Positions 23,138 through 31,974 of a stretch of DNA of 64,000 nt are shown here, piece after piece. The stretch is taken from contig JAEXNR010000014.1 in the NCBI GenBank assembly GCA_023439505.1, positions 1-64,000 of the forward strand, given 5' to 3'. Under the pieces are notes generated by a model that was given only the letters and a program-made list of their open reading frames with translations, was not told the origin of the DNA and made no database searches. This stretch comes from Bacillota bacterium (lineage in GTDB: Bacteria > Bacillota > Clostridia > Lachnospirales > Lachnospiraceae). Within the stretch, counting starts at the first letter, position 1. Every line of letters begins with the position of its first letter. A program made the position numbers and the translations under genes.

Positions 23138-25348
23138 CTAGAATAACGTGGTTTTTCCCACAAACTGCGTATCATCCAGCCGCTGGCGTTCCACCAATCC
23201 GGCAAAATGGCCTCCTTTGGCAATTAGTTCATCAAAGCTGCCGTCTTCAATTACCCGCCCGGCATCCAGCACAATGATGCGATCGCATTCCCTGATGGTA
23301 GAAAGCCGGTGAGCGATAACGATACGGGTGCATTTAAGTTTTGCAAGGGAATCAGCAACTGTCTTCTGGGTCAGGTTATCCAGAGCAGAGGTTGCCTCAT
23401 CGAACATGAGGATGCGGGGTTTAGGCGCTACCGCTCTGGCGATCATCAACCGCTGACGCTGTCCGCCGGACACACCGCCGCTGCCCTCAGAAATCATTGT
23501 ATGCATTCCCATTGGCATATCCCGGATGTCATCCGCAATGCCTGAGCGCTCTGCTGCCTCCCACGCCTCATCCATGGTAAGCCACGGGGCGGAGATGGTG
23601 ATGTTAGAAAATATGTCCCCGGAGAAGAGCTTTCCGTTTTGCATGACCACACCAATGCGCCGTCTCAGAGATTTTAAATCTACGGTGCTCAAATCTTTGC
23701 CATCATAATAAATTGCTCCCTTTTGCGGCGTCTCAAAGCCCAGCATCAGGCGCATAAGGGTGGATTTTCCGCAGCCGGTCTTACCCACCAGTGCCACATA
23801 CTGCCCCGGACGTATTTTTATAGAAAGATTGTCCACTATCAGAGGCATACTTTCTGTATAGCGGAAAGAGACATTGTTCAGCTCAAGGCCACCGGAAATA
23901 CGGGTAAGTACTTTCTTGCCGGTGGATACTTCCGGCACTGTCTCCAAAATGGGTTTTACCATCTCCACCATCGGTTTGATGTTGGCAGCCGTCAGCGCAA
24001 TACCGGAAAGTGAAAGGAACGCACCACTCACCATACCATATGCTGCATTAAAAGCAAAATAATTCGCCACGCTTACTCCGGATTCTACTGCCACATAATA
24101 GAGCACGATATTTCCCACCAAAGAAATGCCGGTGGTGATCACTGTATTCAGCTTGAGAAATACGGGTGGATCGTAAGAAAGGCTGGCCTTTTGGCGATAA
24201 ATTGCAGCCCACCGGGAGAAGGCCCGCTTCTCTGCGCCAGAGAGCTTAAGTTTTTGGACACCGCTGATAAAGGAATAGATCAGACCCGATTCCCTGGCCT
24301 CTATCTCCATCAACCGTTTGGACCGCTTCATCTGTATCAGCGTGGATAGGAGCGAAAAAAGTACCGTTGCCAGTGTAATTGTGATCGCAGGAGCCACCAA
24401 TGCAGGGGCATAGGTAACTATCTGGGTGATGTACACCAGAGAGAACACTGATGTGAGTCCTGTGGTCAGGATGGCACTACCCAGCATTTGGCACAGACTG
24501 TTAATGCTCTGCGTGCGGCTGCTAAGCTCTCCGGCACTGAATTCCTTAAAGAATTCTGCCGGAAGGGACAATACCCGCATCATAGAGGCAGCCTGTACTG
24601 CCATACCTGTTTTTGTTTGTAACCGTTCCAAAAGAATGTCTCTCACCGTACCAACGAGCAATCCGGCGATACCGGCAGCTGCCAGCATCACTGTAACCGC
24701 AAGAAACAGCCGCATATTGCTGTTAAAGATTACACTGGAGAAGATGATGTTATTCAACTTTGGTCCCAGCATCCCAATCAGAGTGACGGCCAGAGTGGCG
24801 ATTCCCACCACCATATAATCTGCCGGAGAGAGCGTCTGGACAATGTATCGGAGCAGATCCTGCATTCCCAGCTTTTTTTGCGGCAGCGGCCTGTAGAAAC
24901 AGATTGCCTCCATCTCCAGGATTGCCGCCGTTTTTTTATTCAGCTTCACTGTTTTGCCGCTCCCATGATCGAAAAAGGCATATCCGGAGAGACCGTGGGG
25001 CAGAAGTGCTACCACACCCCCTGTTTTGAGTGTTCCAAGGAAGGCGCCAACTGCGTCCTCGTACCACGCGCCCTCTAAATTGACCACCCGGCGCATAACG
25101 CCGGAAGGACGCAGCAGATACTCCAGCTGTTCGTTCATATCCTGCAGTTCATCGGGAAGTTCCACGGATTTAACATGGTAAAACTTCAAAATTTCGTCCA
25201 CCGCAGTTTTCGTTTTCTGACGGTCATTCATTAAGGCATTCCCAATGCCACGTCCCATTACCACATCCGCCATGGAGGCAAATGCGTCCGAGAATGCATC
25301 CTCATCCGTTTTAATGCGCTGTTTTATCTGTTCATCAAACCATCCCAT
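23138..25348 (-). CDS. NHLM-type bacteriocin ABC exporter, ATP-binding/permease (no protease)
   Basis: A 736-residue half or full exporter of the NHLM/NHLP bacteriocin system. The first 150 residues are a soluble domain special to this family. Six membrane segments follow (about 165-460), then the ATPase domain with Walker A GKTGCGKST (about residue 520), signature SGGQRQR and Walker B LMFDEATSALD. It has no C39 protease, unlike the neighbour encoded 13 bases upstream. The two are normally found together and probably form a heterodimer that exports the leader-cleaved peptide. Last gene of the operon, followed by a strong terminator. Confidence 0.9.
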   Translation of the reverse strand: MGWFDEQIKQRIKTDEDAFSDAFASMADVVMGRGIGNALMNDRQKTKTAVDEILKFYHVKSVELPDELQDMNEQLEYLLRPSGVMRRVVNLEGAWYEDAVGAFLGTLKTGGVVALLPHGLSGYAFFDHGSGKTVKLNKKTAAILEMEAICFYRPLPQKKLGMQDLLRYIVQTLSPADYMVVGIATLAVTLIGMLGPKLNNIIFSSVIFNSNMRLFLAVTVMLAAAGIAGLLVGTVRDILLERLQTKTGMAVQAASMMRVLSLPAEFFKEFSAGELSSRTQSINSLCQMLGSAILTTGLTSVFSLVYITQIVTYAPALVAPAITITLATVLFSLLSTLIQMKRSKRLMEIEARESGLIYSFISGVQKLKLSGAEKRAFSRWAAIYRQKASLSYDPPVFLKLNTVITTGISLVGNIVLYYVAVESGVSVANYFAFNAAYGMVSGAFLSLSGIALTAANIKPMVEMVKPILETVPEVSTGKKVLTRISGGLELNNVSFRYTESMPLIVDNLSIKIRPGQYVALVGKTGCGKSTLMRLMLGFETPQKGAIYYDGKDLSTVDLKSLRRRIGVVMQNGKLFSGDIFSNITISAPWLTMDEAWEAAERSGIADDIRDMPMGMHTMISEGSGGVSGGQRQRLMIARAVAPKPRILMFDEATSALDNLTQKTVADSLAKLKCTRIVIAHRLSTIRECDRIIVLDAGRVIEDGSFDELIAKGGHFAGLVERQRLDDTQFVGKTTLF

Positions 25349-25361
25349 CGTTTAACTCCTC

Positions 25362-27545
25362 TCATTCGCTTGCAACCAGGGAGGTATAGACCCCGCCTTG
25401 AGCATATAACTCATCATGGGTGCCCCGTTCCACTACCTTACCCTTTTCCATAACCACGATTTCGTCGCAATCCCGAATGGTGGAGAGACGGTGTGCGATG
25501 ACAATACAGGTGATACCACGGTTTTTGATGGCATTTACCACTTCAAACTCGGTCTTGGCATCCAGTGCGGAGGTAGCTTCGTCCATGATTATAATGGTAG
25601 GGTCCTGAGCCAGCACTCTTGCAATTTCCAGTCGTTGACGCTGTCCGCCGGATAAATCCTTGCCGCCATCCATCAGCCGGTAGGAATAACCGCCGTCCCG
25701 GCCCATGATATCCTCATGGAGGCTTGCATCTTTAGCGGCCAGAACAGCCTCAAAGTCCTCGATGGAGCTGTCCCACATCTTGATGTTGTTGCTGATGGTA
25801 TCTTCAAATAGGATGATATCCTGATCCACCACAGCTACAGATCCGGTAAAAACGCTGTGATTGATCTCCCGTATGGCTTTGCCGTCAAATAAAATCTCGC
25901 CGTTCCAGGGTTGATATAATCCTGAAATCAGCTTGGATAATGTGCTTTTGCCACAACCGGAGGCGCCGACAAAGGCCACCCGGCTTCCGGGCTTTAAGTG
26001 CAGGTCAAAGTGCTCAATGAGTGGTGCGCCCAAACGGGAATAACCGAAGGAGACATCCTTCATTACCACTTCACCGGAGAGCTTGCCATATTCACCGGTT
26101 TCATTCAGACTTTCCTCATAATTTCTATCAGCCGGATACTCCATCACGTCTTCGATGCGTTCCATATTGGTACGCATCTCCTGAATGGTCTGTCCCGCAC
26201 CGATGAGAGACTGGGCAGGTCCCGTAAACCCGGCCAGAAACCCCTGAAACGCCAGGATCATGCCCACAGTAAACTTTCCCTGCATGGTTAAGTACACGCC
26301 AAGCATCAGCACGGCAGTATTGGCAAGGGAAGCAGCCAGCATGGGTGCCAGCCCCAGATAGTGATTGACACCGGCAAATTTCTCCTTCTGGCTGTTCACA
26401 CCGGCCTGATAACCGGCCCATTTTTCAAAAAAGCCATTCTCAGAGCCGCTGGCCTTGATGGTCTCGATCATCTCAATCCCTGCTACTGTTGAGCCTGCCA
26501 GCTTCCCTGCATCACGCATCAGTACGCGGGTTACGTTGATCCGCTTTTTTGAGATGATCCGCGCCATGACCAGGTTAACCAGAATTGATACAACACCCAC
26601 AGCTGTCAAAAGCACACTGTATCGCAGCATTGCGGCTAAGTAAAACACCATCATACCCGTCTGGAGCACCAGCGGAGCGAAAATGGAGATCAGGGTGTTT
26701 GCGATGCCCTCATTCAGAGACTGGCGCATGGCGATGTCACCTGCCATACGCTGAGAGAAAAACTCCATCGGCATCCGCAGAACATGCCACATAAACGAGG
26801 AATTGGCTACGATAGCAAGTTTACCATTCAGTTTTAATGTATAGACCGCCTTTATCCATGCAACAACCAGTGTTATAGCAGTCATCAGGGAGAGCCCCAG
26901 CAGAAAGGGATAGAACCACTCCGGGTTTTGTCCGGTGAGGAGCCTGTCCATGAAGATCCGGGAAAAAGCGGGATTGATCATACCCAGCAGCGAGGTGATC
27001 ACCGTGGTGAGGACTACGAAGGTCACCGCAGCACCGGTACCCACCATTTGCTTTTTAATAAAACCCCAGGTGCTCTTTGGTTTACCGTCTGGTATGAAAT
27101 TCTCACCCGGTTCAAAGAAGATGCATATGCCGGTGAAGGACTTGTCAAACTGCTCCATAGAGACGCTATACGCCCCCTTGGCCGGATCATTTAAATAGGC
27201 CTTGTCACCTTTAAAGCCATCAAGCACCACGAAGTGGTTGAAGTTCCAGTGGATAATGCAGGGAAAACGGCCATTTTCCTTTAGCTTATCAGGTTCATAT
27301 CGATAACCCTGTGCATTGAGTCCGTAGCTTCGTGCAGCCTTGAGCACGTTGGAGGCCTTAGAGCCATCTCTGGATACGCCGCAGTCTGCGCGTACCTGTT
27401 CCAACGGCACCCATTTGCGGTAATAAGCAAGCACCATACACAGACTTGCCGCACCACACTCCAACGCCTCCAGCTGCATCACTACCGGCACTTTTGCATA
27501 TCCTTTTTCTACTGGTTTTTTGAGTTTCGAATTGTCTTTCGCCAT
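25362..27545 (-). CDS. NHLM-type bacteriocin ABC exporter with C39 leader peptidase
   Basis: A 727-residue peptidase-containing ABC transporter that cuts the leader after the double glycine and exports the core peptide. The C39 domain is residues 1-140, with catalytic Cys30 in QLEALECGAA, His104 in NHFVVLDG and Asp120 in LNDPAKG. Six membrane segments follow (about 160-440), then the ATPase domain with GASGCGKST, LSGGQRQR and IIIMDEATSALD. ATG 27545 is used because GAGGTGG precedes it; the frame also has a TTG four codons upstream. All catalytic residues are present, so it should be active on the GG leader of the 33528-33767 precursor. Confidence 0.93.
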   Translation of the reverse strand: MAKDNSKLKKPVEKGYAKVPVVMQLEALECGAASLCMVLAYYRKWVPLEQVRADCGVSRDGSKASNVLKAARSYGLNAQGYRYEPDKLKENGRFPCIIHWNFNHFVVLDGFKGDKAYLNDPAKGAYSVSMEQFDKSFTGICIFFEPGENFIPDGKPKSTWGFIKKQMVGTGAAVTFVVLTTVITSLLGMINPAFSRIFMDRLLTGQNPEWFYPFLLGLSLMTAITLVVAWIKAVYTLKLNGKLAIVANSSFMWHVLRMPMEFFSQRMAGDIAMRQSLNEGIANTLISIFAPLVLQTGMMVFYLAAMLRYSVLLTAVGVVSILVNLVMARIISKKRINVTRVLMRDAGKLAGSTVAGIEMIETIKASGSENGFFEKWAGYQAGVNSQKEKFAGVNHYLGLAPMLAASLANTAVLMLGVYLTMQGKFTVGMILAFQGFLAGFTGPAQSLIGAGQTIQEMRTNMERIEDVMEYPADRNYEESLNETGEYGKLSGEVVMKDVSFGYSRLGAPLIEHFDLHLKPGSRVAFVGASGCGKSTLSKLISGLYQPWNGEILFDGKAIREINHSVFTGSVAVVDQDIILFEDTISNNIKMWDSSIEDFEAVLAAKDASLHEDIMGRDGGYSYRLMDGGKDLSGGQRQRLEIARVLAQDPTIIIMDEATSALDAKTEFEVVNAIKNRGITCIVIAHRLSTIRDCDEIVVMEKGKVVERGTHDELYAQGGVYTSLVASE

Positions 27546-27553
27546 ACGCCACC

Positions 27554-28030
27554 TCAATTCAGCACGAAGGAAATGGGGTTGATGGTTTCAAGTACAATTC
27601 TTGCCATATAGGTACCATCCGGGACGGATAGATCAACCATTACCAATACCACCCATTCACCGGTTTTCATTCCACCGAGATAGCGCACATAGGGATCAAA
27701 ATCATCGGTAATTTCCACAGGTTCAGGAGCAACAAGCGCAATACTGCCCGTACTGTCCCCCAATTGAACCTCCATACCGGGGGTAAGATTTTTCGCCTCC
27801 TCAGTGGTGACATAGCAGGTGGCTGTGCCGTCCTTTACCACCGCTACCGCATCCATTGTGGAAGTGAGGGTACCAAATACGCCCCAGACGCAGACGCCGA
27901 TGAGCAGTGCAATCACTGTTCCCAAAATCAGCCACACGCTGGGACGGGCAACCTTTATGTAGTCATTGAGCTGTTCCGGGGAGGATACCCGGTCCAGACT
28001 TGATTTACGAAAAATAGAATTATTGCTCAT
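27554..28030 (-). CDS. Short HlyD-like adaptor of the NHLM export system
   Basis: At 158 residues this is much shorter than classical HlyD-type adaptors. It has a cytoplasmic N-terminus (SLDRVSSPEQLNDYIKVARP, the usual opening of NHLM secretion proteins), one membrane segment (about 31-53) and a single beta-rich outer domain with VTTEEAKNLTPGMEVQLG, which looks like the lipoyl/barrel part. The alpha-hairpin arm is missing, which makes sense in a Gram-positive cell without an outer membrane. SD AGGAGG precedes ATG 28030. It is the first gene of the exporter operon and has its own promoter. Confidence 0.82.
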   Translation of the reverse strand: MSNNSIFRKSSLDRVSSPEQLNDYIKVARPSVWLILGTVIALLIGVCVWGVFGTLTSTMDAVAVVKDGTATCYVTTEEAKNLTPGMEVQLGDSTGSIALVAPEPVEITDDFDPYVRYLGGMKTGEWVVLVMVDLSVPDGTYMARIVLETINPISFVLN

Positions 28031-28063
28031 GTTGCAGCCTCCTGGAGAAATTAAATTTCCCTC

Positions 28064-28130
28064 AGTATATCTATTTCTGCATAAATCCTCAATGGCTTTG
28101 CCATTTCACGCAGGTTTTGTGACAGAATAC
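28064..28130 (-). promoter_or_regulatory. Exporter-operon promoter with shared 67-bp element (copy A)
   Basis: TTGAGG-17-TATACT (28087-28092 and 28064-28069, minus strand) drives the adaptor gene. The -35 overlaps a 15-bp dyad AATGGCAAAGCCATT (28091-28105), and GTATTCTGTC lies at 28121-28130. The same three parts at the same distances occur in front of the precursor gene (33813-33879). Ungapped alignment keeps the 10-mer, GCG, AAATGGCAAA and CCATTGAGGATTT. Confidence 0.75.
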
Positions 28131-28158
28131 GCAAAAATTATACCTTTGAGGAACTTAT

Positions 28159-28836
28159 CTATGATTCCTCCATTCTCCCGTCTCTCACATAGATAATACG
28201 ATTTCCGTATTGAGCGGATTCTTTCGAATGAGTTACCTGTACCACGGTCTTTCCTTCCTCTATATTGATCCGTTTAAATAAATCCATAATTTCCATCCCG
28301 GTTTTCGAATCCAGATTACCGATCGGTTCATCCGCAAGAATAATATCCGGATTATTAATCAGCGCTCTTGCAATTGCTACCCTCTGCTGTTGTCCCCCCG
28401 ATAATCTGGTCGGATAAGACTTTCTTTTCTCCCATAATCCCACTACCTCCAATAAATGCTGCAGAAGCTTTGAATAGTCCTTTTTTTTGCCTCCGTTTAA
28501 TAATACCGGTAACAATATATTGTCTTCCACATTAAGATGCGGCACCAGATTATAGAACTGGAAGACAAAACCAATTCTTTCTCTTCTCAAAGCACTTTCT
28601 TCTTTGTCACCAAGTGAACTCAGCGCCTTTTGTTCTATTTTCACTTCCCCGCCCGATGGCTTTTCCAATCCGCCCATCAGATATAACAATGTACTTTTGC
28701 CCGAACCGCTGGGTCCCATAATGGATACGAACTCTCCCTGGAAGATCTCCAGATTAATATGTTTTATCACCTCTACTGCCACATCATCATTCTGATAGAT
28801 TTTATAAAGATCCTTAATCTCAATCGCTTTATCCAT
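28159..28836 (-). CDS. MacB/LolD-type ABC ATPase
   Basis: A 225-residue ATPase that powers the FtsX-type permease encoded upstream. Walker A GPSGSGKST (about residue 40), LSGGQQQRVAIARAL, Walker B ILADEPIGNLDS and the H-loop VTHS are intact. The NLDSKTG form is characteristic of the LolD/MacB/BceA group. ATG 28836 is six bases after AAGGAGA; the frame continues six codons upstream without a ribosome site. It lies inside the RiPP island, and pairs of this kind often give self-immunity by removing the peptide from the membrane; that role is inferred. Confidence 0.92.
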   Translation of the reverse strand: MDKAIEIKDLYKIYQNDDVAVEVIKHINLEIFQGEFVSIMGPSGSGKSTLLYLMGGLEKPSGGEVKIEQKALSSLGDKEESALRRERIGFVFQFYNLVPHLNVEDNILLPVLLNGGKKKDYSKLLQHLLEVVGLWEKRKSYPTRLSGGQQQRVAIARALINNPDIILADEPIGNLDSKTGMEIMDLFKRINIEEGKTVVQVTHSKESAQYGNRIIYVRDGRMEES

Positions 28837-28948
28837 ACGATATCTCCTTCTCAAACTCCTAATGATTTCTTAATGATTTTCTTATGTTTCCTTTTCAATT
28901 TATCATTCTCACATATTTTTAATATTTTCTTTTGCGATTTTTTTCGTG

Positions 28949-31447
28949 TTATTCATATCGCAATCCTTCTACAATATTATCCTTTACCATATTAAATGCA
29001 GGCATAATTGCCGAAATCATAGAAAGTACAATTCCTGATACCAGGACAAACACATATTCCTTCCCATGAATAGTCAACATTTCTGCCGGCAGCCCCATTG
29101 CTTCTATCACATAAGTCATCGCCTGACTCAATATTGTCCCAAGCATAAGTCCGGATAACGTTCCAATACAGCCACACAAAAATGCCTCAAGCAACATTGT
29201 AAAGACAGTCCTCTTCTTGCTTAATCCCAGGGATCTCATGGTGGCAATCAATTTCTTTCTGCTCAGAAAGCTTATGGTAAAATTATTTAGTATTCCTATC
29301 ACCCCGATAAACATTGCGATAATAGAAATCGACTTCATCAGAAAGAAAATGGAATCATTCGCTTTTACATTTTGAGAGCGCATATCTTCCAGCGTCTGTA
29401 TCGGCAGTATCCCGTAAGGAAGCAGCTCTTTTATTTTCTGCATCACACCTTTGATCTCATATTGGTCCGATATATTCAGATACATACTCTGACTGCTATT
29501 TAAATTGGCATCCTCTTCCAGAAACCTATCATAAACATAACTTACGCTTCCATTATCCATAATGGAGGGAACAACTGCAATCACCCGATAGGGTACTGTT
29601 TTATCCATGAAATGAATACTTAGGGTGTCTCCCTTTTTCAGATCATATTTCTTTGCCGTAAACTTAGACACCAAGATGCTTCTTTGCTGATGAAATTCCG
29701 TTAATACCTCTTCAGTCAAATCATTTGAAAATTCATCCCAGGCGTATTCTGTATATCCTTTGCCATCAATGCCCTGTACTGTTCTCAGTTCAACAGTTCC
29801 CTCATTTGCCTCAAGATTCTCCACTTCCTGAGTGGTATAAATATGTTCAATGCCTTCTACCTTCCTGACTTTAGAAATAAATTCCTCATCCATGTTATAA
29901 AACACCACTGCATCGGCCTTTCCGTTCGCATATACATCTGATACCGCAACGCCCACAGAAGAACTAAAGTTATTGATCATCAAGATAACGCCCAGCCCCA
30001 TGGCCAGAAGCATGATATTATTCATCATGGTTTTATCATTTTTTATATTGGCGGTGGTAACCCCAAGACTGTCTTTCATTATTGGTCGAAATAACAGCTG
30101 AAGGAGACCCGTCAGAATAATCGATATCATAGGAATGACAAAGGATGCTCCGGTCATAATCAGCAAGAGCCCGATTACGTCCAGTACCATCTCATACGCT
30201 AACGGTGCCAGATGAAAGATTGCAAACCCGGCCAACAGGAAGACAACACCCAAAATTGTCTTACCAGGGGAACAATGTTTTTCATTTTTTATCTCTGAGA
30301 AAATAATACTGCGGATAGAATATTGATTCATTTTTAGAATCGGCACTATGGCACTTCCCACCACCAGCAAGATTCCTGCCAATGAGGCCAGCAGGATAAA
30401 ATTAAGGTCCACATAGGATATGTTTTCGACTGAAATACCAAAATTTTTAAATATTAACCTGATGGTGACGGACAGGATGCCTATTCCCAGTCCGATACCA
30501 AGAAGACTGCTGATCACTCCATAAAAAACTGCTTCTCCAACAAGCGTCCATGCCGTCATTTTCTTCGTGGCTCCAATGCTCCTTAAGGTACCGATAAGCG
30601 GCATTCTTTCCACAACAATTACTTTAAAGGAAGAATAAATAATAAAGCTGCTTACCATTATTACTGCCAGCGCCATCAGCATCAGGCAGGAAACCAGCAT
30701 GTTTATCATTTGCTGATACTCGCTTAAATCGGTGACATCCTTTATCTGCACCTGAGGATAGGCTTCCTCCAGCTGGTTTCTTAACGAATTATTATCATTC
30801 CCGGTTGATCCTTTTATATAATAAGCACTGATTTCGTTCTCCAGGTGAAGAATGGATGCAATCGTGCTTCTGTCTGCAACCATCTTCAAACTTCCCAATT
30901 CGTAGCCAAGATTATTATTCCTGTCGTCTATCATCCCATGAATGTGAAAGGATAGTTTCTCACCGCCAATCATCACTTCCAGAGTGTCACCAAGCTCAAG
31001 CTGATATTCCTCTGCCGTTTGTTTTCCAACCAATACCTGTAGGCCGGACAATCCCTCTTCTGCTTCTTTGCTGATATAACTCACCTGATAAACCGTATTA
31101 TAATCCTGATATGACATACCGTTTAAGACTACCGGTATTTTATCCTCCCGCATGTCTGTATAACCGTAGGCTAAGACCAGCGGTATTTGATAGGCAAGGT
31201 TGCTCTGATCCTCCAATTTCCTGGCCGGGATATAAATATCTCCCGAATTTTCCTTTGGTAACAACATGAATTCAGAATTTCCAACTTCCTTTTTGATCTT
31301 TTGCTCAAATATTTTCGTAATGGAAGCTGACATTGACATCACAGTATACATTAGTGCAATTGATAAGACGACTGATAAAATAATGAGTGAAGTCCTAAAC
31401 TTCTTACGCATCATATTCGCGTAGGTTAATTTTAAAATCGTTGCCAT
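28949..31447 (-). CDS. FtsX/MacB-type ABC permease
   Basis: An 832-residue permease with two FtsX domains. Membrane segments lie near residue 20-40, 255-285, 300-335, 345-375, a central group around 415-470, and three at the C-terminus (about 700-830). Large extracellular loops lie between them, roughly residues 45-245 and 490-690. This duplicated 8- to 10-segment form is usual in Gram-positive lipid or peptide detoxification transporters. ATG 31447 follows AAAGGAAAG; the frame extends 12 codons upstream without a site. Its promoter (31533-31561) is embedded in an AT-rich dyad. It forms a two-gene operon with the ATPase and is flanked by RiPP genes. Confidence 0.9.
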   Translation of the reverse strand: MATILKLTYANMMRKKFRTSLIILSVVLSIALMYTVMSMSASITKIFEQKIKKEVGNSEFMLLPKENSGDIYIPARKLEDQSNLAYQIPLVLAYGYTDMREDKIPVVLNGMSYQDYNTVYQVSYISKEAEEGLSGLQVLVGKQTAEEYQLELGDTLEVMIGGEKLSFHIHGMIDDRNNNLGYELGSLKMVADRSTIASILHLENEISAYYIKGSTGNDNNSLRNQLEEAYPQVQIKDVTDLSEYQQMINMLVSCLMLMALAVIMVSSFIIYSSFKVIVVERMPLIGTLRSIGATKKMTAWTLVGEAVFYGVISSLLGIGLGIGILSVTIRLIFKNFGISVENISYVDLNFILLASLAGILLVVGSAIVPILKMNQYSIRSIIFSEIKNEKHCSPGKTILGVVFLLAGFAIFHLAPLAYEMVLDVIGLLLIMTGASFVIPMISIILTGLLQLLFRPIMKDSLGVTTANIKNDKTMMNNIMLLAMGLGVILMINNFSSSVGVAVSDVYANGKADAVVFYNMDEEFISKVRKVEGIEHIYTTQEVENLEANEGTVELRTVQGIDGKGYTEYAWDEFSNDLTEEVLTEFHQQRSILVSKFTAKKYDLKKGDTLSIHFMDKTVPYRVIAVVPSIMDNGSVSYVYDRFLEEDANLNSSQSMYLNISDQYEIKGVMQKIKELLPYGILPIQTLEDMRSQNVKANDSIFFLMKSISIIAMFIGVIGILNNFTISFLSRKKLIATMRSLGLSKKRTVFTMLLEAFLCGCIGTLSGLMLGTILSQAMTYVIEAMGLPAEMLTIHGKEYVFVLVSGIVLSMISAIMPAFNMVKDNIVEGLRYE

Positions 31448-31508
31448 ACTTCTTTCCTTTCCGTGTAACAAGCACTTTGTCATCCGCTTTACGAGATAAC
31501 TATTATTA

Positions 31509-31561
31509 ATATAATATTATATGTTGTTTAATACTATACTACATATAATATTATATATCAA
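31509..31561 (-). promoter_or_regulatory. Promoter of the ABC pair with two palindromic operators
   Basis: TTGATA-17-TATAGT on the minus strand (31556-31561 and 31533-31538). The palindrome ATATAATATTATAT occurs twice, at 31543-31556 between the promoter boxes and at 31509-31522 just after the start site. Together they form a 16-bp perfect inverted repeat around 31532. This points to a repressor that binds both sites. Confidence 0.72.
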
Positions 31562-31974
31562 GTATTAAATTATATTTTTTTCCAGTTTTGTTATGCTTTA
31601 GGAAGGCTTATTAGATATAACATATTTTTTCGGAAAAAGTATTCAGTTATTTAAATAATTTTAATATAATATCAGAGCATCAGCCGGCAAGATCCTCACA
31701 CTGGGTAGTTGTGAATAGTTCATACGATCAGAGCGCTTTTTTTGCACCAAAAAAGGTACTCGAAACCGGCTTTGTCTTACATTACCCTTGCTGCATTTTG
31801 AAGAAGCATCCAGTTAATATTGATGCATCCCAAAACAAACAGATTGGGTGTCTGTAAGCTGCCGGTATCAAAATACCTTCCTTTACGAACCTTTTCATTC
31901 CCTTATGCTGATTACGATAATCCTTCTATCCTCTGATTCCATCTCTTTTCCTGAAGGAAAACATATCTTCAAAC
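31562..31974. other. Gene-free stretch after the radical SAM gene
   Basis: About 410 bases between the maturase stop and the ABC promoter. An open stretch of about 35 codons on the minus strand (near 31796-31900) reads as protein-like (KGRYFDTGSLQTPNLFVLGC) but has no start or ribosome site and ends in TAA; it could be a gene remnant. A T7/A6 hairpin lies at 31739-31757. No terminator of normal form was found. Confidence 0.4.

Noticed and set aside
28064..28130. Short peptide gene inside the shared element (MAKPLRI... / MANPLRI... frames)
   Set aside because: Open in one frame in both copies but without ribosome sites, and amino-acid conservation is lost outside the promoter boxes; the promoter explains the conservation better.
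31796..31900. Transposase or RiPP gene remnant after the maturase
   Set aside because: Only about 35 open codons, no start, no recognisable motif and no terminal inverted repeats; kept as part of a gene-free stretch.
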